Source: Planctomycetota bacterium
GTDB taxonomy: Bacteria > Planctomycetota > UBA11346
Assembly: GCA_014193115.1 (NCBI GenBank)
Contig: BJHQ01000003.1
Location: forward strand, 190,768-254,767
DNA length: 64,000 nucleotides
Direction: 5' to 3'
The translations under genes and the position numbers were made by a program. The notes under the pieces were generated by a model. The model ran no database searches. It was not told the DNA's origin and saw nothing but the letters and a program-made list of their open reading frames with translations. Shown here piece by piece: positions 25,214 to 35,763 of this stretch; within the stretch, counting starts at the first letter, position 1; each line of letters starts with the position of its first letter.

Positions 25214-28003
25214 ATGCCCATCGACCCCCAGCAGTTCACCTCAGCCGCCGCTTTGGCGGTCTTGGAAGAGCGCTACGCGGCCTGGAAACGCGAGCCGGAA
25301 TCGGTCGATCGGGAATGGCAGGTGTTCCTGTCCGGTTTCGACCTCGGATTCGCCCAGCCTGGCGCAGAGGCGACTCCGACGGCCGCGGCTCCGGCCACGG
25401 CTGCTGACAGCGAGTCGCTGAAACTGCAACAGCGGGTCGATTCGCTGATCTACGCCTATCGCGACCTGGGCCATACGATCTGCAATCTCGATCCGATCGG
25501 GATGAACAACCAGAGCGCCAACCCGGAACTGGAGCTGGCCTCGGTCGGGCTGAGCGAGGCCGACCTCGATCGCGAAGTGGTGCCGAAGGCGATCATGAAC
25601 CTCGGCAAGTCCACCCGGCTCCGCGACATCCTGGGTTTCTTGAAGGAAACCTACTGCGGCACGATCGGGGTCGAGTACAACTACATCCAGGACCGGGCGC
25701 GCCGGGCGTGGCTGCGCGATCGCATCGAAGGGCCGCGCAACCGGCCCAATCTGGCGATCGGCGACAAGAAGCGGATCCTGATGAAGCTCAACCAGGCCGA
25801 GACCCTGGAGACCTTCATCCATACCAAGTTCCTTGGCCAGAAGCGCTTCAGCCTGGAAGGCGGCGAGGCGCTGATGCCCGGCCTGGAGGCGATCATCGAG
25901 CGTGCCGGAACGCTCGGCGTGCAAGAGATCGTGATGGGCATGGCGCACCGCGGCCGGCTCAACGTGCTGTGCAATACCCTGCATAAATCCTACGAAGAAG
26001 TCTTCACCGAGTTCGAGGGCAGCTACGATCTGTCAGAGCTGCAAGGCGATGGCGACGTCAAGTACCACCTCGGGTTCAGCAGCGACCACGTCACCGCCGA
26101 CGGCAAGACGGTCCACCTGACTCTGAACTTCAACCCCAGCCATCTCGAAGCGGTCGATCCGGTGGTGCTCGGGCGGGTGCGCGGCAAGCAGCGCCAACGC
26201 CACGACATCGAGCAGCGCGCCACGGTCATCCCGATCCTGATCCACGGCGACGCGGCGCTGGCCGGCCAGGGGCTGGTGATGGAGATCGTCCAGATGTCGA
26301 ATCTGGAGGGCTACACCGTCGGCGGCACCATCCATCTGGTCAGCAACAACCAGATCGGCTTCACCACTTTGCCGGCGGACGCGCGCAGCGCCCGCTATTG
26401 CACCGACATCGCCAAGATGATCGACGCGCCGGTGTTCCATGTGAACGGCGACGACGCCGAGAGCGTGGTCCACGCCTGCCGCCTGGCCCTCGATTACCGC
26501 CAGCAATTCAAGAAGGACGTCTTCGTCGACATCGTCTGCTACCGCCGCCACGGCCACAACGAGACCGACGAGCCCAGCTTCACCCAGCCCGATCTGTACG
26601 CCCGGATCGCCAAGCATCCGACGCCGCGCAAGGTCTACACCGACAAGCTGCTTGCCGACGGCACGATCACCGCTGCCGATGTCGACGCCATCGCGGCCCA
26701 GATGCAAGAGCATCTGCAAGGGGCGCTGTCGACCATCAAGGCCAAGCCGGCCAAGCTCCGCCGCGACCGCTTCGGCGGGGTGTGGCAGGGCAAGACCAAC
26801 GTCTACACCCACGCTCCGGTGGCGACCGGGGTGGTGGCCACGACCCTCGACCGGATCGGCGCCGCCTTCGGCACCTGGCCGGCTGATTTCAACATCCATC
26901 CCAAGATCAAGCGCCTGGCCGAGGAACGCTCGCGCATGGTCACCGGCCACGGCCGGATCGATTGGGCCACCGGTGAACTGCTGGCCCTGGGCAGCCTGCT
27001 CGCCGAGGGCGTGCCCTGCCGCCTGTCCGGCCAGGACTGCCGCCGCGGCACGTTCAGCCAGCGGCAGAGCTACTGGTACGACGTCAGCGACCGCACCCGC
27101 TACAAACCCCTCGACCACATCCAGCCGACCCAGGCCAAGCTGTGCGTGTACAATTCGCTGCTGTCCGAGGTCGCGGTGCTTGGCTTCGATTACGGCTATT
27201 CCCTGGCTGAGCCGAACATGCTGATCATGTGGGAAGCCCAGTTCGGCGACTTCGCCAACGGCGCCCAGGTGGTCATCGACCAGTTCATCGCCTCGTCGGA
27301 ATCGAAGTGGGCGCGGGCCTCGGGCATCGTCCTGTTGCTGCCTCACGGCCAGGAAGGTCAGGGCCCCGAGCACAGCAGCGCCCGGCTGGAGCGCTATCTG
27401 CAAGCCTGCGCCGAGGACAACATCCAGGTCGCCTATTGCACCACCGCCGCCCAGCATTTCCACATCCTGCGCCGCCAGATCAAGCGCGACGTGGTCAAAC
27501 CGCTGGTCCTGATGACGCCCAAGAGCCACCTGCGCAGCAAGGCGGCGAGCAGCGATTTCGCCGAGTTCGTCGACGGCCGGTTCCGCGAGATCCTGCACGA
27601 TCCGGCGACCGATCCGGCCAAGCGCCTGGTCCTGACCAGCGGCAAGATCGCCCATGAACTGCTTGAACGCCGCGCCGAGGAAAAACTGTCCGGTGTCGGC
27701 ATCGTCCGCATCGAGCAGCTCTATCCGCTGCACGAAACCGCCTTGGCCGAGGTCCTGGCGCCCTACCTGGCGGCGAAGGCCGATCTGGTCTGGTGCCAGG
27801 AGGAACCCCAGAACATGGGCGCGTGGACCTTCATCGAACCGTACCTGCGCCGCCTGGCCGGTCGCGAGATCCAGTACGCCGGCCGCGACGGCGCCGCCAG
27901 CCCGGCGCCCGGCAGCTTCAAGCTGTGGCAGATGGAGCAGGAAAAATTGATCGCCGCCGCCCTCGGCGCCAAGGAACGCAAAACCGCCAAGGCCGGGCAT
28001 TGA
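25214..28003 (+). CDS. sucA: 2-oxoglutarate dehydrogenase E1 component
   Basis: The 929-residue protein is the thiamine-diphosphate-dependent decarboxylase of the 2-oxoglutarate dehydrogenase complex in the TCA cycle. Visible signatures are the N-terminal E2-binding start ([20 protein letters not shown]), [49 protein letters not shown], the ThDP/Mg site around [10 protein letters not shown], and [17 protein letters not shown]. The C-terminal transketolase-like half includes [17 protein letters not shown] residues ([10 protein letters not shown]) and [17 protein letters not shown]. The length is that of typical bacterial SucA. It heads sucA-sucB-lpd. Confidence 0.98.
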   Translation: MPIDPQQFTSAAALAVLEERYAAWKREPESVDREWQVFLSGFDLGFAQPGAEATPTAAAPATAADSESLKLQQRVDSLIYAYRDLGHTICNLDPIGMNNQSANPELELASVGLSEADLDREVVPKAIMNLGKSTRLRDILGFLKETYCGTIGVEYNYIQDRARRAWLRDRIEGPRNRPNLAIGDKKRILMKLNQAETLETFIHTKFLGQKRFSLEGGEALMPGLEAIIERAGTLGVQEIVMGMAHRGRLNVLCNTLHKSYEEVFTEFEGSYDLSELQGDGDVKYHLGFSSDHVTADGKTVHLTLNFNPSHLEAVDPVVLGRVRGKQRQRHDIEQRATVIPILIHGDAALAGQGLVMEIVQMSNLEGYTVGGTIHLVSNNQIGFTTLPADARSARYCTDIAKMIDAPVFHVNGDDAESVVHACRLALDYRQQFKKDVFVDIVCYRRHGHNETDEPSFTQPDLYARIAKHPTPRKVYTDKLLADGTITAADVDAIAAQMQEHLQGALSTIKAKPAKLRRDRFGGVWQGKTNVYTHAPVATGVVATTLDRIGAAFGTWPADFNIHPKIKRLAEERSRMVTGHGRIDWATGELLALGSLLAEGVPCRLSGQDCRRGTFSQRQSYWYDVSDRTRYKPLDHIQPTQAKLCVYNSLLSEVAVLGFDYGYSLAEPNMLIMWEAQFGDFANGAQVVIDQFIASSESKWARASGIVLLLPHGQEGQGPEHSSARLERYLQACAEDNIQVAYCTTAAQHFHILRRQIKRDVVKPLVLMTPKSHLRSKAASSDFAEFVDGRFREILHDPATDPAKRLVLTSGKIAHELLERRAEEKLSGVGIVRIEQLYPLHETALAEVLAPYLAAKADLVWCQEEPQNMGAWTFIEPYLRRLAGREIQYAGRDGAASPAPGSFKLWQMEQEKLIAAALGAKERKTAKAGH

Positions 28004-28067
28004 GCGGATTCCTTTTTCATACCGACCTCCTCAGAACCCGCAACGAACGCGGAAAGTGATCTCGTCC

Positions 28068-29303
28068 ATGCCCCACCTCGTCACCGTGCCCGCCCTGGGC
28101 GAATCCATCACCGAGGGAACCATCGCCCGCCTGCTGGTCGCTGACGGTGCCACCGTCACTGACAGCACACCGCTGTTCGAACTCGAAACCGACAAGATCA
28201 CCACCGAGGTCCAGGCCGGCGCCGCCGGCGCGGTCCGCTTCCTGGTGAAGGTCGGCGACGTGGTGGCCGTAGGCGGCAGCGTGGCCCAGATCGAAGTCGG
28301 CGCGGGCGCTGCCCCGGCTCCAGCCGCCAAGGCGCCAGCGGCCAAGGTTGAGCCGGCGGCAAAAGCCGAGCCGACGGCAAAAGCAGCCGAGCCGGCCAAG
28401 GCCCTGACCGCCCGCCATCTGTCGCCGGCCGTGAAGCAACTGGTCGCGGATCAGCAGCTCGATCCTGCGACCATCGCCGGCACCGGAAAAGACGGCCGGA
28501 TCATCAAAGGCGATGTCCTGGCCAAAGCCGCGACCCCGCCGGCCCCAGCGGCGCCTCTCGCGCCAGCCGCATCCTCCGCACCAGCGACCCCAGGCCCTTC
28601 GGCTGCGGGAACCAACCGCCGCCGCATGACTCCGCTGCGCCAGCGCATCGCCCAGCGCCTGGTCCAGGCCCAGCGCACCGCCGCGATCCTGACCACGTTC
28701 AACGAGATCGACTGCTCCGCGGCGATGGCCCTGCGCAAGAAGTGGAAGGAAACGTTCGAGAAGGAACACGGCGTCGGGCTCGGCTTCATGTCGATCTTCG
28801 CCGCCGCGGCGATCCGCGCGCTGCAGAAGTATCCGGGCATCAACAGCCAGATCGACGGCGACGAGATCGTGTCGTTTGATCACGTGAACCTGGGCATTGC
28901 CGTCGGCACCGAGAAAGGCCTGGTGGTGCCGGTGATCCGCCAGGCCCAGCGCTTGTCGTTCTCGCAGACCGAATTGGCGATCAAGGATTTCGCAGGCAAG
29001 GCGCGCAGCGGCAAGCTGACCCTCGACGATATTTCCGGCGGCACCTTCACCATCACCAATGGCGGCACCTATGGCTCGCTGCTGTCCACGCCGATCATCA
29101 ACCCGCCCCAGTCCGGCATCCTCGGCATGCACACCATCAAGGAGCGACCGGTGGCGGTGGACGGCCAGGTGGTGATCCGGCCGATGATGTACGTCGCCTT
29201 GTCGTACGACCACCGCATCGTCGACGGCGCCGAAGCCGTCGGATTCCTGGTCCGGATCAAGGAACTGGTGGAAGCGCCAGAGCGCTTGATGCTGGGTCTG
29301 TGA
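28068..29303 (+). CDS. sucB: Dihydrolipoyllysine succinyltransferase, E2 of 2-oxoglutarate dehydrogenase
   Basis: The 411-residue protein has an N-terminal lipoyl domain with the lipoylated lysine in [11 protein letters not shown] (K43), an Ala/Pro-rich linker, a peripheral-subunit-binding domain ([34 protein letters not shown]), a second linker and a catalytic domain with the active-site SYDHRIVDG (H382). The ETDK..TE pattern is typical of the SucB rather than the pyruvate-specific form. GGAAAG about 10 nt before the ATG at 28068 may be the ribosome binding site; an upstream in-frame GTG (28056) is too close to it. sucA lies 64 nt upstream. Confidence 0.97.
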   Translation: MPHLVTVPALGESITEGTIARLLVADGATVTDSTPLFELETDKITTEVQAGAAGAVRFLVKVGDVVAVGGSVAQIEVGAGAAPAPAAKAPAAKVEPAAKAEPTAKAAEPAKALTARHLSPAVKQLVADQQLDPATIAGTGKDGRIIKGDVLAKAATPPAPAAPLAPAASSAPATPGPSAAGTNRRRMTPLRQRIAQRLVQAQRTAAILTTFNEIDCSAAMALRKKWKETFEKEHGVGLGFMSIFAAAAIRALQKYPGINSQIDGDEIVSFDHVNLGIAVGTEKGLVVPVIRQAQRLSFSQTELAIKDFAGKARSGKLTLDDISGGTFTITNGGTYGSLLSTPIINPPQSGILGMHTIKERPVAVDGQVVIRPMMYVALSYDHRIVDGAEAVGFLVRIKELVEAPERLMLGL

Positions 29304-29356
29304 TGGTCAGTCAGTCCCTGATAAAATTTTCCAATCACCACTGAACCATCGACGCT

Positions 29357-30787
29357 ATGCCTACCTACGACCTCCTCATCATCGGTGCCGGACCCGGCGG
29401 TTATGTCTGCGCGATCCGCGCCGCCCAGCTCGGCATGTCGGTGGCCATCGTCGAACGCCGCGCTGACGCCGGCAAGGTCAGGCTCGGCGGCACCTGTCTC
29501 AACATCGGCTGCATCCCGTCGAAAGCGCTGCTCGATTCCAGCGAGCGTTTTTACGAGGCCAAGAACCATTTCGCCGAGCACGGCATCGCGGCCAGCCCGA
29601 CCATCGACCTGAAGACCATGCTCGCGCGCAAGGACAAGGTCGTGGCATCGCTGGTCTCGGGCGTCGATTTCCTGATGAAGAAGAACAAGATCGCGGTGCT
29701 GGTCGGCACCGGCAAACTGCTCGCCGGCGCCGCCGGCGATGCTCTGAGCCGGGTCGCGGTCACCGATCTGGCTGGCACCACCACCGAGCATCAGGCCAAG
29801 CGCATCGTGCTGGCCATGGGTTCGACGCCGATCGAGCTGCCGACCCTGCCCTTCGACGGTAAACAGGTGGTCAGCAGCGATCAGGCCATCGCCTTCCCTG
29901 AGGTGCCCAAACGTCTGGCGATCGTCGGCGGTGGCGTCATCGGCCTCGAACTGGGCAGCGTCTGGGCCCGCCTGGGCAGCACGGTCACGGTGGTCGAGTT
30001 CCTGCCCGAAGTCTGCCCATTCCTCGATGCGGATGTGGCGAAGGAGCTGCGCAAGGTGCTGGGCAAGCTCGGCATCACCTTCCGCCTGTCGACCAAGGTC
30101 GGCGGACTGCGGAAAAGCGACGACGGCGTCGTGCTGTCCGCCACCGACGCCGCCGGCGCCGCGGTCGAGATCACCGCCGATCGCGTCCTGGTGGCGGTGG
30201 GCCGCAAGCCGGTGATCGACAGCGCCGGCCTGGCCGAGGCCGGCGTGGCGCTCACCGAGCGCAAGCGCGTCGCTGTGAACCAGCATTTCCAGACCAACCT
30301 GCCCGGCGTCTACGCCATCGGCGACCTGATCGATGGGCCGATGCTCGCCCACAAGGCCGAGGAGGAAGGCGTTGCCTTGGCAGAGCACCTCGCCGGCCAC
30401 GCCATCACCATCGACCACCACCTGATCCCCAACATCGTCTACACCTGGCCTGAGGTCGCCTCGGTTGGCATCACCGAAGCCGAGGCGAAAGCCAAGGGAA
30501 TTGCGATCACGGTCGGGAAATATCCGTTCAGTTCCCTGGGCCGGGCCAAGGCCTCGGGTGACACCGACGGCTTCGTCAAAATCCTCGCCGATGCGGCCAC
30601 CGACCGGGTCTTGGGCGCGGCGATCATCGGCCCCCGGGCCAGCGACCTGCTGGCCGAGATCACCGCGGTCATGGCCTTCGGCGGCGCCAGCGAAGACATC
30701 GCCCGCACCTGCCACGGCCACCCGACCTTCGGTGAAGCCGTGAAGGAAGCCGCCCTCGGCTGCCTCGGCCGGATCATCAACGGCTGA
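29357..30787 (+). CDS. lpd: Dihydrolipoyl dehydrogenase (E3)
   Basis: The 476-residue flavoprotein reoxidises the dihydrolipoyl groups of the E2 core with NAD+. It has the FAD-binding IIGAGPGGYVCAIRAAQLG, the redox disulfide in GGTCLNIGCIPSK (C47 and C52), the NAD-binding IVGGGVIGLELGSVWARLG, the second FAD motif YAIGDLIDGPMLAHKAEEEG, and the C-terminal dimer-interface CHGHPTFGEAV with the catalytic His. It follows sucB after 53 nt, giving a complete E1-E2-E3 set. An AT-rich stretch (TGATAAAATTTT) precedes it, but no clear promoter was found. Confidence 0.97.
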   Translation: MPTYDLLIIGAGPGGYVCAIRAAQLGMSVAIVERRADAGKVRLGGTCLNIGCIPSKALLDSSERFYEAKNHFAEHGIAASPTIDLKTMLARKDKVVASLVSGVDFLMKKNKIAVLVGTGKLLAGAAGDALSRVAVTDLAGTTTEHQAKRIVLAMGSTPIELPTLPFDGKQVVSSDQAIAFPEVPKRLAIVGGGVIGLELGSVWARLGSTVTVVEFLPEVCPFLDADVAKELRKVLGKLGITFRLSTKVGGLRKSDDGVVLSATDAAGAAVEITADRVLVAVGRKPVIDSAGLAEAGVALTERKRVAVNQHFQTNLPGVYAIGDLIDGPMLAHKAEEEGVALAEHLAGHAITIDHHLIPNIVYTWPEVASVGITEAEAKAKGIAITVGKYPFSSLGRAKASGDTDGFVKILADAATDRVLGAAIIGPRASDLLAEITAVMAFGGASEDIARTCHGHPTFGEAVKEAALGCLGRIING

Positions 30788-30868
30788 GGCATGGCCGGAT
30801 CGTAGTGCCGGCTGCCGTCAGCTGGGAACGGGCTTGCCGCTCACTGCCTGCGAAGGAACGTGGCGAGC

Positions 30869-31261
30869 ATGAGCGTTGCGACCGGATTGACCGGCATCGT
30901 CAATGAAGTGCGCAGGCTGCTGGTCCATCAGGATCCCCGGGTCAAGGCTGGCATCATCCGGATCTGCTTCCTGGAAATCCTGCTGGTGGAGCAGCTGCAT
31001 GATCTGCTGATGGATCGCCGGACCACGACCCGGAACCTGAACATCCGCGGTCTGCCGAGCCGTTTGTCGCCGGAGATGCTCACTGCCCTGGTGAAAAGCT
31101 TCGCCGGCAATCGCGCCTTCGTGGTGGCGGTGGTCGATAACAACAACCAGCACCGGCGGATCCTCGACGCCGTCAGGACGGTGCTTGAGGCCAACAACCG
31201 GACCTTGTCCGATCTGTCGCGCCACCTGCGCAAGACCCGGCTGACCACCCAGGGCCGGTGA
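30869..31261 (+). CDS. Hypothetical protein, 130 residues
   Basis: The product is not recognised. It begins MSVATGLTGIVNEVRRLL and appears to be largely alpha-helical with a short beta segment (NRAFVVAVVDNNNQHRRILD) and a basic C-terminus (LSRHLRKTRLTTQGR). A purine-rich AAGGAA lies 11 nt upstream of the ATG at 30869; a GTG at 30860 is an alternative. Its stop is 7 nt from the stop of the convergent kinase gene. It follows lpd by about 80 nt and could be the last gene of that unit. Confidence 0.6.
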   Translation: MSVATGLTGIVNEVRRLLVHQDPRVKAGIIRICFLEILLVEQLHDLLMDRRTTTRNLNIRGLPSRLSPEMLTALVKSFAGNRAFVVAVVDNNNQHRRILDAVRTVLEANNRTLSDLSRHLRKTRLTTQGR

Positions 31262-31268
31262 ATCGGTC

Positions 31269-33575
31269 CTACCTCTTGGCCGCGGGTCGTCCGCCGAAAT
31301 CGAGGCCGATGCGGACCTGCGCCCGCGCCGGTGGCGGAATCTCCCAGGCGAATTCCAGGCGATTCGGGGTCGCCCCGGGCAGCACCACGGCATCGCCGCC
31401 GCGCAGGGCGACGGCCATGGATTCACCACGCCATTGGATCTGGATGGGCGGGCTCCTGCCCTCAGGCGGCACCACGGCCGTCGGTGGCAGCTTCTGTTCG
31501 CCACCTGGCAGGATCAGGAGCGGGCCGTCGGTGGTCACCCGCAGGCTGCGGCCGCCGCCGAACCGGATCTCCCAGAATCCTGAGGCGATCGAGCTATCGA
31601 GGTTGAGCACGACCTTGCGCTGGGCCAGGCGCGGACGATCGAGGCTCAGCGGCACCGGACGGGTTGCGGTGCCGGTTCCGGTGAATTCCGCCACGGATCC
31701 GTTCAGGCTCAGGGATCCAGGCGGCTGGACCACCGCCACGCCCCACCACAGCTCCGCCTGATGCTCGGCGTTCTTCGCGGATTGGCGGCGCAGGGCTTCG
31801 AGGACCTCGCCGGTGCTCTGGCTGTCGGCTTTGGCGCTGTCGATGGCCGCGGCGATGGCTTCGCGGTGATGGAGCACCTCCTGGGTCACCGCGGGGCTGA
31901 GCAGCGCTGCCGGGATCGCGTCGAGGGCGGCCAGGGCGGCGCTGAGCTTCTGGGCGGCGAAGGCGTCATCGCTGGCCTCCAGATGGCTGCGGGCCGCCGC
32001 CTGGGCCTGGCGATCCCAGGCGGCGGCGGTGGCGACCCGGACCGAGCGGGCGTCGGTCAGCCGGGCATCGGCAGCGGCGATGGCGCCGACCAGGGCGTTC
32101 CACGGCTGGTCGGTGGCCACCCGCAGGGCGCGTTCGGCGCGCTCTTCGGCGAGCAGCGCCGCGGCGTGGGCGCCGGCGAGGTCGCCGACCTCGGTCAGCG
32201 CCCCGATCCGACCGCGTTCATCGCGCCAGGCGAGCTCGGCGAGCAGCATCGGTCCGGCCAGGACGGCGGCGGCGACCACGCCCAGGCCGAGGATCGACAG
32301 CCCCAGGCAACCCCAACGCCGGCCGACCCGCTGGCTGCGCAGGCGCTGGGACGGACTTGGCGCCAGCCGCACCGGCACCTCTCCCCGGCTGATCTGGAGA
32401 ACCAGCTTCAAAGCGGTGTTGGCGTCTTCGGGGCGGTCCTCCGGCTTCACCGCCATCAGCCGGCGGATCAGGGTCTGCACGGGTTCCGGCACCGGCGGCC
32501 GGCCATCGGACGGCGGCGGAAAGGTCAGCGGCGTGGTGGCGGCGGCGACCATGATCGCCGTCGGCGTCGGGCCATCGAAAGGCGGCCGACCGCACACCAG
32601 GTGGTAGAGGGTGGCTCCGACGCCATAGAGATCGGCCCGATGGTCGGCGCCATGGGCGTCCTGGCCCTGTTCCGGGGCCATGTAGTGCGGCGTGCCGAGC
32701 GAGGCCCCGACCTGGGTGGTGAAGAGCTCAGTCCCAGTCGCGCCGGTGCGTTCCGGGTCGAGCCGCGACAGGCCGAGATCGGCGATCTTGATCCGGCCAT
32801 AGCGGGCGTCCTCGCCTTCGATGCTGCGCCGGTCGAGCATCAGGTTGTCGGGCTTGATGTCGCGGTGGATCACGCCGCGGTCGTGGGCATAGCGCAGGGC
32901 CACCAGGATCTGGCGTGCGAAATCCAGCGTCTCGTCCACCGGCAACGGGCCGCGGGCGGCAACCTCCTGCTTGAGCGTGCGGCCCTGGACCAGCTCCATG
33001 CTGAAGAACATCCGGCCATCGGCTTCGCCGACATCGTGGACCGCGATCAGGTTGGGATGGTGCAGCCGTCCGGCGGCGCGGGCCTCGCGCAGGAACCGCT
33101 CGCGGACTCGGCCGCGGGTGACGAACTTCGGAGCCAGCACCTTCAGAGCGACGGTGCGGTTCATGCTCAGCTGGACAGCGCGGTAGACCACGCCCATGCC
33201 GCCGGAACCGAGGGGTTCCTCGATCCGGTAGCCGGCGACGAGGGTCCCCGGCGGCAGGTGCTGGCGGTGTTCGCCGACCGGCGGCGGTGGCGGCCGCGAA
33301 TCGAGTTCGGTGGCCTCCGGGTTCACCGGCCGCGGCGGCTGAGGCAGCGGGGATCGCCCGGTGGATCGGCTTTCGCGCGGGGTTCCGACTTTGGCCGTCA
33401 GCGTCTGGGTCTGCCGTGAGATCCTGGTCGAGGTCCCAGGAACCCGCTGCTGGACCTCGCGGCAGCGGTCGATCGCCTTGTCGATCAGCTGGGCCGACGG
33501 CCGGAGCAGCCGGGCCCGGTCCTCCAGCAGATCGAGCAGCCGCCGCCGGCGTTCAGGATCCATCGGCTCCGTCAT
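31269..33575 (-). CDS. Transmembrane Ser/Thr protein kinase with extracytoplasmic domain
   Basis: From the ATG at 33575 the product is 768 residues. A disordered Pro-rich N-terminus precedes the kinase domain at about 115-395: GSGGMGVVY (123-131), K145, HRDIKPDN (237-244), DLG (266-268), GTPHYMAPE (294-302) and DLYGVGATLYHLVCGRPPF. All catalytic residues are present, so it should be active. A membrane helix follows at about 421-447, then a roughly 320-residue outside region with coiled helices and a final beta-rich part (SGFWEIRFGGGRSLRV) that may sense a ligand. The frame extends to 33899, but the extra residues are a low-complexity shadow of the methyltransferase gene. Confidence 0.93.
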   Translation of the reverse strand: MTEPMDPERRRRLLDLLEDRARLLRPSAQLIDKAIDRCREVQQRVPGTSTRISRQTQTLTAKVGTPRESRSTGRSPLPQPPRPVNPEATELDSRPPPPPVGEHRQHLPPGTLVAGYRIEEPLGSGGMGVVYRAVQLSMNRTVALKVLAPKFVTRGRVRERFLREARAAGRLHHPNLIAVHDVGEADGRMFFSMELVQGRTLKQEVAARGPLPVDETLDFARQILVALRYAHDRGVIHRDIKPDNLMLDRRSIEGEDARYGRIKIADLGLSRLDPERTGATGTELFTTQVGASLGTPHYMAPEQGQDAHGADHRADLYGVGATLYHLVCGRPPFDGPTPTAIMVAAATTPLTFPPPSDGRPPVPEPVQTLIRRLMAVKPEDRPEDANTALKLVLQISRGEVPVRLAPSPSQRLRSQRVGRRWGCLGLSILGLGVVAAAVLAGPMLLAELAWRDERGRIGALTEVGDLAGAHAAALLAEERAERALRVATDQPWNALVGAIAAADARLTDARSVRVATAAAWDRQAQAAARSHLEASDDAFAAQKLSAALAALDAIPAALLSPAVTQEVLHHREAIAAAIDSAKADSQSTGEVLEALRRQSAKNAEHQAELWWGVAVVQPPGSLSLNGSVAEFTGTGTATRPVPLSLDRPRLAQRKVVLNLDSSIASGFWEIRFGGGRSLRVTTDGPLLILPGGEQKLPPTAVVPPEGRSPPIQIQWRGESMAVALRGGDAVVLPGATPNRLEFAWEIPPPARAQVRIGLDFGGRPAAKR

Positions 33576-33673
33576 GCTGCGATGGTCGCCAACGGCAGCG
33601 GCAGAGGCAAGCCGGAGGAGGGAAACCGCCAGTGCCGGCGTCTTGCGCAGTCGCCAGACCGCGCGCAGCCCCG

Positions 33674-34408
33674 TCAGCCGCCGGTCCGCCCGGGGCCGAG
33701 GGCCCACAGCGCGATGGCTCCGGCCACCGCGGCGTTGAGGCTCTCGGCCTGACCGGGCATGGGCAGGGTCAGGCGCTGGACGCACAGCGCCTGCCAGGCC
33801 TCGGGCAGGCCGTGGGCCTCGTTGCCCACCACCAGCCAGCGTGGGCCAGGCGGCAGGTCTGCCGGCTGGCGTCCACCCGCCACGACCAGTCCGCAGCACG
33901 GGGCGCCGCCTGCGATCGTGGCTGCCGCCTGATCACCCAGATCGTGGATCGCCAGGCTGGCCAGGCAGCCGGCGGTGGACTGCACGACCTTCGCCGACCA
34001 TGGGTCGCAGCCGCTGGCGATCACCACCTGGCGACAGGCGAAGGCCGCCGCGGTGCGGAGCAACGTCCCGACATTGCCCGGATCGCTGAGGCCGGCCAGC
34101 ACCAGCCCGCCAGCGGCCGGGTCGAGCACGGCGGTCGGCGGGAGCGGGAAAGCAGCCAAATACCCGGAGGGCGTCGCGGCCTGGCTCACCTTCGCCAGCA
34201 CCCGCGCCGAGGCCATGGTCGCGTTCCAGCCCGGCGGCAGGTCGAGGTCCTCGCGCACCAGCAAGGCTTCCGGGCGCCAGCCCGCGGCCAGCAGCTCGGC
34301 GATGGCGCGGCGGCCTTCGACCTGGACCAGGCGCTCGCCACGGCGGCCGTCGGCGGCGGAGCGGACCAGCCGTCTGACCAGGGGATTGTCGGTGGAGGCG
34401 ATGGTCAT
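33674..34408 (-). CDS. TrmH/SpoU-family RNA 2'-O-methyltransferase
   Basis: The 244-residue protein has the three SPOUT-family motifs: motif 1 LSDPGNVGTLLRTAAAF, motif 2 LVVGNEAHGL, and motif 3 LTLPMPGQAESLNAAVAGAI. The N-terminal part (STDNPLVRRLVRS, QVEGRRAIAELL) is the usual SpoU substrate-binding domain. It should methylate a ribose in rRNA or tRNA; the target cannot be told from sequence. The kinase gene lies 98 nt downstream on the same strand. Confidence 0.92.
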   Translation of the reverse strand: MTIASTDNPLVRRLVRSAADGRRGERLVQVEGRRAIAELLAAGWRPEALLVREDLDLPPGWNATMASARVLAKVSQAATPSGYLAAFPLPPTAVLDPAAGGLVLAGLSDPGNVGTLLRTAAAFACRQVVIASGCDPWSAKVVQSTAGCLASLAIHDLGDQAAATIAGGAPCCGLVVAGGRQPADLPPGPRWLVVGNEAHGLPEAWQALCVQRLTLPMPGQAESLNAAVAGAIALWALGPGRTGG

Positions 34409-34630
34409 GCTTGGCTGCGCAGCCTGATTCCAGGCGCTGGTTGTTGCCGCGGGCAGGCTCGCGGGATCCTGGGCCGTGCCGATTCGCGGCGCCAGACGCT
34501 TGAATTCGGGGCTTCGCGCTCAGGTCTATGTGACAACGGTCGGCGCCAAAGGTGAAACCGCAGGTTGCTGCCTTCTCGTCCGAAGCCGCGAGCACCCTCA
34601 ACGGCCGGGGGCACGACAACCGCGCAGCGG

Positions 34631-34659
34631 TTGACGTGGTTGGCAGGAAATCCTACGGT
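34631..34659 (+). promoter_or_regulatory. Candidate sigma-70-type promoter for the EIIA pair
   Basis: TTGACG (34631-34636) and TACGGT (34654-34659) are separated by 17 nt, about 50 nt before the first EIIA start. It lies in the 303-base divergent gap 34409-34711, in which nothing else was recognised. Confidence 0.5.
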
Positions 34660-34711
34660 TGGCAATGGAGTCCGACGCCCTGAAGCCATGGGAGCCGCCC
34701 GGAAGGAACTC

Positions 34712-35185
34712 ATGACCGCGCCGCGCATGTCGCAGGTGATGGTGGCGAAGGCCTTCACCAGGCTACCCCCCGAGGCCGACAAGCGCGCGGTGGTTGGTCG
34801 TCTGGCGGAATCATTGGTGGCCGCGGGCCGGATCGATGCCAAGGATGTCACGGCCATCGTTGACGACGTGATGAAGCGCGAAGCGGTCGGCTCGACCGGG
34901 ATCGGCCACGGCATCGGTATTCCGCACTGCCGTACCGGGTCGGTGTCCGGCGTTCTGTGCGCCTTCGGCCACTCCTCCGAAGGCATCGACTTCGACAGCC
35001 TGGACGGAGAACCGGTCTACAGCGTGTTCCTGCTGCTGACTCCGCCCGACCAGAAAGAGCAGCACCTGCACCTGATGCGCAGTTTTGCCAGCCAGATCCG
35101 CAAAGAGAATTTCTGCGAGTTCCTCCACCAGGTGGCGGCTCCCGAGGCCCTGGTCGAGCTGCTGGCGGAGTTCGAAGGGCGATAG
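34712..35185 (+). CDS. PTS EIIA-like (fructose/nitrogen-type) protein
   Basis: The 157-residue product matches the PTS EIIA type 2 domain, with the phospho-acceptor histidine in GHGIGIPHCR (H72). Conserved features are KREAVGSTGIGHGIGIPH and the LLLTPPDQKEQHLHLMRSFA segment, typical of PtsN. A strong ribosome binding site (GGAAGGAA) precedes the ATG at 34712. In organisms without sugar EIIBC genes such proteins usually regulate metabolism through a PTS-Ntr relay. A second EIIA gene follows after 3 nt; no EI or HPr gene is in the window. Confidence 0.88.
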   Translation: MTAPRMSQVMVAKAFTRLPPEADKRAVVGRLAESLVAAGRIDAKDVTAIVDDVMKREAVGSTGIGHGIGIPHCRTGSVSGVLCAFGHSSEGIDFDSLDGEPVYSVFLLLTPPDQKEQHLHLMRSFASQIRKENFCEFLHQVAAPEALVELLAEFEGR

Positions 35186-35188
35186 GCC

Positions 35189-35647
35189 TTGGCCCTGGCC
35201 TGCGTCGATCTCGCCCGGCTGGTCGATCCAGCCCGGGTCCTGCTCGGACCTGCCGTCAGCGGTCGGCTTGAGCTGCTCCGCGCCCTCGCCCCGCTGACCG
35301 TGGCCGGATCGACCTATGATGGAGACCGGTTCCTCCACGCGATCCTCGCCCGCGAACAGGTGGCGAGCACCGCCATCGGCGGCTCGGTCGCGGTGCCCCA
35401 CGCCCGGGTGGCGCCGCTCGATTCGTGCCGGTTGTCCCTGGCGGTGCTGCCCGAAGGCCTGTCCTGGGATGCGCCGGATGGCCAGCCGGTGCGGCTGGTG
35501 GCGATGCTGGCGGTGCGCGAACAGGACCACAGCGAGCACCTGCGGGTGCTGGCGACCCTCGCCACCCGTTTGCGTGATCCGGTCCGCCTGTCGGCGGTGC
35601 TGTCGGCATCCGACGCCATCGGCGTGCTCGAAGGCCTCGCCCGCTGA
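35189..35647 (+). CDS. Second PTS EIIA-like protein
   Basis: The 152-residue product is a divergent EIIA type 2 domain. The phospho-histidine candidate is H71 in IGGSVAVPHARV, and REQVASTAIGGSVAVPH parallels the preceding protein. The loop VREQDHSEHLRVLATLA corresponds to the P..HL..L..LA motif. The start appears to be a TTG at 35189, three nucleotides after the preceding stop, which implies translational coupling. Two different EIIA proteins in tandem may receive phosphate from one HPr or modulate each other. Confidence 0.8.
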   Translation: MALACVDLARLVDPARVLLGPAVSGRLELLRALAPLTVAGSTYDGDRFLHAILAREQVASTAIGGSVAVPHARVAPLDSCRLSLAVLPEGLSWDAPDGQPVRLVAMLAVREQDHSEHLRVLATLATRLRDPVRLSAVLSASDAIGVLEGLAR

Positions 35648-35763
35648 GATCCGCCGGCAGCCGAAAAAGCCACGTCGGCACTTGCACCGTCCAGCTGCGT
35701 TCCAAGCTCCGCGCCTCCTCTCAAATCGACCGGCCCCGCCGGTCCCAGGCCGGGAAACGCCCC

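Noticed and set aside
26033..28000. Long open frame on the strand opposite sucA
   Set aside because: It lies entirely within a certain gene, has an Arg/Asp/Gly/Ala-rich composition typical of GC-rich shadow frames and no family motif. The same holds for other long opposite-strand frames in this window, such as 2199-3398 and 46722-48083.
29304..29356. Promoter before lpd
   Set aside because: The AT-rich TGATAAAATTTT is attractive as a -10 region, but no -35 element lies at a suitable distance, and lpd probably belongs to the sucAB transcript.
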